This document shows positions 4,837-5,260 of a DNA stretch of 5,260 bases, piece by piece. The first letter of the stretch is position 1; each line of letters begins with the position of its first letter. Origin of the DNA: Pseudomonadota bacterium (lineage in GTDB: Bacteria; Pseudomonadota; Alphaproteobacteria; Rhizobiales; Hyphomicrobiaceae); the NCBI GenBank assembly GCA_023430845.1, contig JAEYYJ010000317.1, positions 1 through 5,260 of the forward strand. The letters are read 5' to 3'. The notes beneath the pieces are model-generated. The model saw only the letters and a list, made by a program, of their open reading frames with translations. It was not told the origin of the DNA and searched no databases. Made by a program: the position numbers and the translations under genes.

Positions 4837-5260
4837 ATGCTCGAGAAGACCTATTCGCCCGCCGAGATCGAGGCGCGCGTCAGCACGGATTGGGAAACAG
4901 CCGACGCCTTCAAGGCGGGACGGCCCGATCGCGCCGGGGCCGAAACCTATTGCATCGTCATTCCGCCGCCGAATGTGACAGGCTCGCTCCACATCGGGCA
5001 CGCGCTCAACAATACGCTGCAGGATATTCTGTGCCGCTATCAGCGGATGATGGGGAAGGATGTTCTCTGGCAGCCGGGCACGGATCACGCCGGCATTGCG
5101 ACGCAACTCGTCGTCAGCCGACAACTCGCCGAAAAGCAGATCCAGTACAAGGATCTCGGCCGCGAGACCTTCATCGAGAAGGTCTGGGAGTGGAAAGCCC
5201 AGTCGGGCGGCACGATCCTCAATCAGTTGAAGCGTCTCGGCGCCTCCTGCGACTGGAGCC
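4837..5260 (+). CDS. valS: Valyl-tRNA synthetase (5' part only)
   Basis: This cytoplasmic class I aminoacyl-tRNA synthetase attaches valine to tRNA-Val. The first 141 codons are present and the reading frame runs off the right end; family members are usually around 900 residues, so most of the enzyme, including the KMSKS loop and most of the editing domain, lies outside. The N-terminus [20 protein letters not shown] matches the family opening and supports the ATG at 4837, although no strong Shine-Dalgarno precedes it. Signature blocks are [20 protein letters not shown] (43-62), containing the ATP-binding HIGH at 52-55, then [14 protein letters not shown] (77-90) and [11 protein letters not shown] at the edge. 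It is divergent from the ferredoxin-P450 genes and is probably the conserved flank of that block. Confidence 0.98.
   Translation, partial: MLEKTYSPAEIEARVSTDWETADAFKAGRPDRAGAETYCIVIPPPNVTGSLHIGHALNNTLQDILCRYQRMMGKDVLWQPGTDHAGIATQLVVSRQLAEKQIQYKDLGRETFIEKVWEWKAQSGGTILNQLKRLGASCDWS

Overview
The window looks like a chromosomal segment of a GC-rich alphaproteobacterium, probably Hyphomicrobiales/Rhizobiales or a relative. The call rests on G/C-rich third positions, an alphaproteobacterial style of MscL and ValS, and an N-terminal transporter-like domain of the sodium:solute-symporter histidine-kinase type. This is judged by eye; no database search was run. There are no tRNA or rRNA genes, insertion sequences or CRISPR arrays, and no broken gene was seen.

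Left part (1-1105): the 5' end of a membrane sensor histidine kinase with a solute-symporter-like N-terminus runs leftward off the window. A 311-bp divergent intergenic region follows, then mscL, the large-conductance mechanosensitive channel, on the + strand. The intergenic region holds small repeats and a plausible mscL promoter. A GC-rich hairpin (1129-1152) lies between mscL and the next gene, which converges on it.

Centre (1152-4650): four genes lie on the - strand, read right to left. They are a three-cysteine ferredoxin with a CxxHxxC signature, a cytochrome P450 12 bp downstream of it, a radical SAM enzyme with a Cys-rich C-terminus (89-bp gap), and a YkgJ-type CxxxCxxCC cysteine-cluster protein (167-bp gap). 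The ferredoxin and P450 are almost certainly co-transcribed and form an electron-transfer pair. No ferredoxin reductase is encoded here, so one must be supplied from elsewhere. Whether the radical SAM and YkgJ-type genes belong to the same pathway is open. All four proteins carry known or likely metal-binding centres, which makes this the part of the window most worth following up.

Right part (4651-5260): a 186-bp divergent intergenic region separates the ferredoxin from valS (valyl-tRNA synthetase), whose first 141 codons are present on the + strand. This region carries an inverted repeat on the ferredoxin side and a TTGACA box on the valS side. mscL and valS are conserved housekeeping genes, so the P450 cluster appears to sit as an accessory block between them.
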